Source: Roseibium algicola (GTDB lineage Bacteria; Pseudomonadota; Alphaproteobacteria; Rhizobiales; Stappiaceae). From it: a stretch of 64,000 bases of DNA. The translations under genes were made by a program, and so were the position numbers. The stretch's first letter is position 1, and the number at the start of each line of letters is the position of its first letter. The stretch spans positions 1,178,001-1,242,000 of the forward strand of contig NZ_CP019630.1 of assembly GCF_001999245.1 (NCBI RefSeq), in the 5' to 3' direction. The notes under the pieces are model-generated. The model saw nothing but the letters and a program-made list of their open reading frames with translations, was not told where the DNA came from and ran no database searches. Positions 61,834 to 64,000 of the stretch are shown here, one piece after another.

Positions 61834-62544
61834 CTACTTCCCGCAGATTGCGAAGAGGCCGGCTCTGGAGGCAATGCCAAGCTTTGCGTAGGCGCGTTTG
61901 CGGTATGTGATGACTGTCGAGGGAGCGACGTCGAGATCTGCTGCAATCGCCTCCGCCTTGCGACCTGACAGGATGCCCAGACACACCGAACGCTCCCGCT
62001 CGCTGAGCGCCGCCAAAGGCGGTGGCAGATCCGTGTCCGATGCCTTTTCGAAATGGAGCAGAGCCAGACGGCCTGCAAGGCGTGCAAGATCCGGATCACA
62101 CAGGGGAGCGGCAGGATCGCTTTGATAGAGACTGACGAAAAGGCGCAGTTTTTCTCCGACCGCAAGCAATGTCGTCTTTGCCAGCATGCCGGGATTTTCG
62201 AAAAAGAGCTTCCGGTAGTCTGAGCTCATCCGGCCCTCGATCTCGGCGAGCCGGCTCAAGGTCACCGACTGAGGCGGTAACGCCACCAGATCAGGCAACA
62301 GAGGATCCTTGAAAAACCAACCGTCGAGATAGGTCTCGGCAAGTTTTCCGGCCATGACGGAGCGGCTGAAGTGCCACGACAGCAGACATCGAGCCTGCGT
62401 GTTCTCGATTGCAAAAACCATGATCTGGTCGACACCGAGCGTTTCGACAAACGAGACAAAGGTCTGGGCAAACCGATCCGTGCCCAGATCCGCGAGGCAG
62501 GCTTCAATATGACAGGCAGTGGTGTGTCCGTCCGGAGTGCTCAT
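61834..62544 (-). CDS. LuxR-type transcriptional regulator
   Basis: 236 residues from the ATG at 62544; a TTG at 62595 would lengthen it by 17 residues. The C-terminal GerE domain is clear (LSERERSVCLGILSGRKAEAIAADLDVAPSTVITYRKRAYAKLGIASRAGLFAI). The N-terminal 165 residues (LGVDQIMVFAIENTQARCLLSWHFSRSVMAGKLAETYLDGWFFKDPLL) have the outline of an autoinducer-binding-type domain, but the family's usual Trp/Asp ligand set is not evident, so a different ligand is likely. It is divergent from the FAD monooxygenase, 91 bases apart. Confidence 0.88.
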   Translation of the reverse strand: MSTPDGHTTACHIEACLADLGTDRFAQTFVSFVETLGVDQIMVFAIENTQARCLLSWHFSRSVMAGKLAETYLDGWFFKDPLLPDLVALPPQSVTLSRLAEIEGRMSSDYRKLFFENPGMLAKTTLLAVGEKLRLFVSLYQSDPAAPLCDPDLARLAGRLALLHFEKASDTDLPPPLAALSERERSVCLGILSGRKAEAIAADLDVAPSTVITYRKRAYAKLGIASRAGLFAICGK

Positions 62545-62559
62545 GAAATGCTGATAGCA

Positions 62560-62580
62560 TGTCCTCCCCGAAAGGGGACA
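62560..62580. promoter_or_regulatory. Dyad TGTCC-N11-GGACA between LuxR and monooxygenase genes
   Basis: TGTCC (62560-62564) and GGACA (62576-62580) flank an inner CCCC-GAAA-GGGG, so the 21 bases are nearly palindromic. It lies in the 91-base divergent gap and is the likely site for the LuxR regulator. It could also form an RNA hairpin on the plus strand. Confidence 0.45.
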
Positions 62581-62635
62581 GACGCGAGACGGCAAGGCTC
62601 CTAATCTTCTGCCAACAATCAGGGAGGATCCTCAA

Positions 62636-64000
62636 ATGAGGCCAGCCGGACGTGCCGAAACGGACTCGCTCTATTTCACCTATCCGCATTTCGAAGCGCC
62701 GACGGACCGTGCGCATCTGACCCGGTCTGCACGTGTTGCCATTGCCGGAGCGGGGCCGGTCGGCATGACTGCCGCGCTGGCACTTGCCCGAGAAGGAATT
62801 GCTTGCGTCCTGGTGGACGCGAAGTCCACCTTCAACGACGGCAGCCGCGCGATCTGTATCGCCCGACAGAGCTACCACATTCTCGACCGGCTTGGCGCAG
62901 TCGAGCCCTTTCTGGAAAAATCACTCGGCTGGACCACAGGCCGCAGCTTCTATCGCGGCAGGCAGATCCTCGAATTTGAAATGCCGGACAGTCCGCGCGA
63001 GAAATACCGGCCGATGTACAACCTCGAACAGCAATATATCGAGCAGTACCTGTGGGATGCGATCCAGCGGGAGCCGCTGATCGAAACGAGATGGCAAAGC
63101 CGTGTCTGCGGTCTGGAAGATCTTGAGCAGGGTGTGCGACTGACAATCGAGGATCCGCATCGCACTTACCAGATGACCTGTGACTGGTTGCTGGCGGCGG
63201 ATGGTGCTCGCAGCACCGTCCGGAGCTTGCGCGGTCTGCGGCTCAAGGGCGAGAATTTTGAAGGCCGCTACGTGATTGCCGACGTCCAGATGGAGCATGA
63301 TTACCCGACGATCCGACGCGCCCTGTTCGATCCGGATTGTCGCCGGGGCGGAACGATCCTTGTTCACAAGCAGCCCGACAATATCTGGCGCATCGACTAT
63401 CAGCTTCGCGATGGCGAGGACGAAGCCGAAGCCATCCGCGAGGACACCGTGCGTGCCTCAGTGGCCGCCGTTCTGACGGAAATCGGTTATGACGGGAACT
63501 GGGACCTGGAATGGTGGAGCATCTATTCGGCCAACACCCTGGCACTGGATGACTACCGCGACGGCCGGGTGTTTTTCATCGGCGACAGCGCGCACATCGT
63601 GCCGATCTTTGGCGTACGTGGCCTCAACAACGGTCTCGCCGACGCCCACAACATTGCCTGGAAACTCGCCTGGGTACTGAACGGAAAGGCCGGTCCGGAT
63701 CTCCTCGACAGCTACACGCCCGAGCGACGTGGGGCGACGCTGGATGTGTTTCGGAACGCCTCCAAGTCCGCCCGTTTCATGACACCTCCGACGGCAGGTT
63801 GGCAATTGATGCGCGACGCAGCTCTCAATCTTTCGCTCAGCCACTCCTTTGCAGGAGAGCTCGCCAACCCGCGCCAGATGACACCCTACACTTATGCCGA
63901 CAGCCCGGTTGTTACCCCGGACGACGAAAACTTCGAAGGTGGGCCAAAACCCGGCGCTGTCTTGCCGAACGCGCGCGTTGGTGACGGGTTCCTGTCCGAC
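62636..64000 (+). CDS. FAD-dependent monooxygenase (PheA/MhpA-like), 3' end beyond window
   Basis: ATG at 62636 with GGGAGG 8 bases upstream. 455 codons are open to the window end with no stop, so the gene is partial. IAGAGPVGMTAALALAREG (about 36-54) is the FAD GxGxxG fold, CDWLLAADGARSTVRSLRGL the DG motif, and DGRVFFIGDSAHIVPIFGVRGLNNGLADAHNIAWKLAWVL the GD motif. These are the marks of class A aromatic hydroxylases (FAD_binding_3), which hydroxylate phenols or hydroxyphenyl-propionates with NAD(P)H and O2. The divergent LuxR gene probably controls it. The aromatic substrate is unknown, and the C-terminal domain is not visible. Confidence 0.93.
   Translation, partial: MRPAGRAETDSLYFTYPHFEAPTDRAHLTRSARVAIAGAGPVGMTAALALAREGIACVLVDAKSTFNDGSRAICIARQSYHILDRLGAVEPFLEKSLGWTTGRSFYRGRQILEFEMPDSPREKYRPMYNLEQQYIEQYLWDAIQREPLIETRWQSRVCGLEDLEQGVRLTIEDPHRTYQMTCDWLLAADGARSTVRSLRGLRLKGENFEGRYVIADVQMEHDYPTIRRALFDPDCRRGGTILVHKQPDNIWRIDYQLRDGEDEAEAIREDTVRASVAAVLTEIGYDGNWDLEWWSIYSANTLALDDYRDGRVFFIGDSAHIVPIFGVRGLNNGLADAHNIAWKLAWVLNGKAGPDLLDSYTPERRGATLDVFRNASKSARFMTPPTAGWQLMRDAALNLSLSHSFAGELANPRQMTPYTYADSPVVTPDDENFEGGPKPGAVLPNARVGDGFLSD

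Overview
The window is a gene-dense, GC-rich stretch of an alphaproteobacterial chromosome. It looks like a marine member of the Hyphomicrobiales/Rhizobiales, most plausibly close to Roseibium/Labrenzia (Stappiaceae). That placement is an inference from the proteins: a TIGR02301 protein, a RibB with a cysteine-less GTP-cyclohydrolase-like tail, DUF3095, a two-domain Sua5-type TsaC, and the HDAC-like/xseB/dxs/tlyA/RNA-methyltransferase neighbourhood. No rRNA, tRNA, transposase, phage gene or CRISPR array was seen. Almost everything reads as chromosomal backbone with accessory inserts.

Layout. 0-8.5 kb: an exported membrane-anchored protein and a Na+/H+ antiporter carrying a cyclic-nucleotide-binding domain, then an MscS channel, an ankyrin protein, and a divergent HxlR regulator/FMN reductase pair around an array of GTATC half-sites. 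8.6-12.1 kb: an acyl-CoA dehydrogenase, enoyl-CoA hydratase and SDR operon on the minus strand, with a perfect 18-bp palindrome upstream that resembles a LiuR-type MerR operator. 12.4-28.3 kb: tsaC, a non-coding stretch with a candidate small RNA, an HDAC-like hydrolase, xseB, a LuxR regulator, dxs, an MFS transporter, a copper-delivery group (Cys-rich small protein, PCuAC, SCO and a 44-residue membrane protein), tlyA, a 23S-type RNA methyltransferase, another methyltransferase, and an unusual HTH-RibB fusion. 28.4-38.4 kb: dienelactone hydrolase, aroC, a membrane EAL protein with a degenerate GGDEF, a DUF3095 cyclase-like protein, an unknown protein, a histidine phosphatase, fabI and an FAD-linked dehydrogenase.

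38.7-49.2 kb: a leaderless clan GH-A glycosidase, dnaA behind a 0.95-kb intergenic region, a small Glyoxalase_8-like gene behind a structured leader, a TPR-methyltransferase, an SRAP (HMCES/YedK) repair protein, a Nudix hydrolase, LysE, and several small exported proteins. 49.3-59.1 kb: the main accessory block. A membrane-anchored wHTH-TolB-TPR regulator faces a co-directional set encoding exported proteins: arylsulfatase, HAD phosphatase, two small periplasmic proteins (one with six GGYH repeats), an octaheme cytochrome c with a HEAT/TPR tail, and two outer-membrane beta-barrel proteins. Almost all of these act outside the cytoplasm, so they may form one envelope pathway. 59.1-64 kb: a DUF1330 protein, a four-helix membrane protein divergent from an XRE/MmyB regulator, a methyltransferase, and a LuxR regulator divergent from an FAD monooxygenase that runs off the window edge.

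The best candidates for undescribed biology are the HTH-RibB fusion with its own upstream palindrome, the envelope sulfatase/octaheme-cytochrome block, the structured leader before the 42.9-kb gene, and the terminator-linked RNA near 13.7 kb. All functions are read from sequence by eye; no database search was possible.
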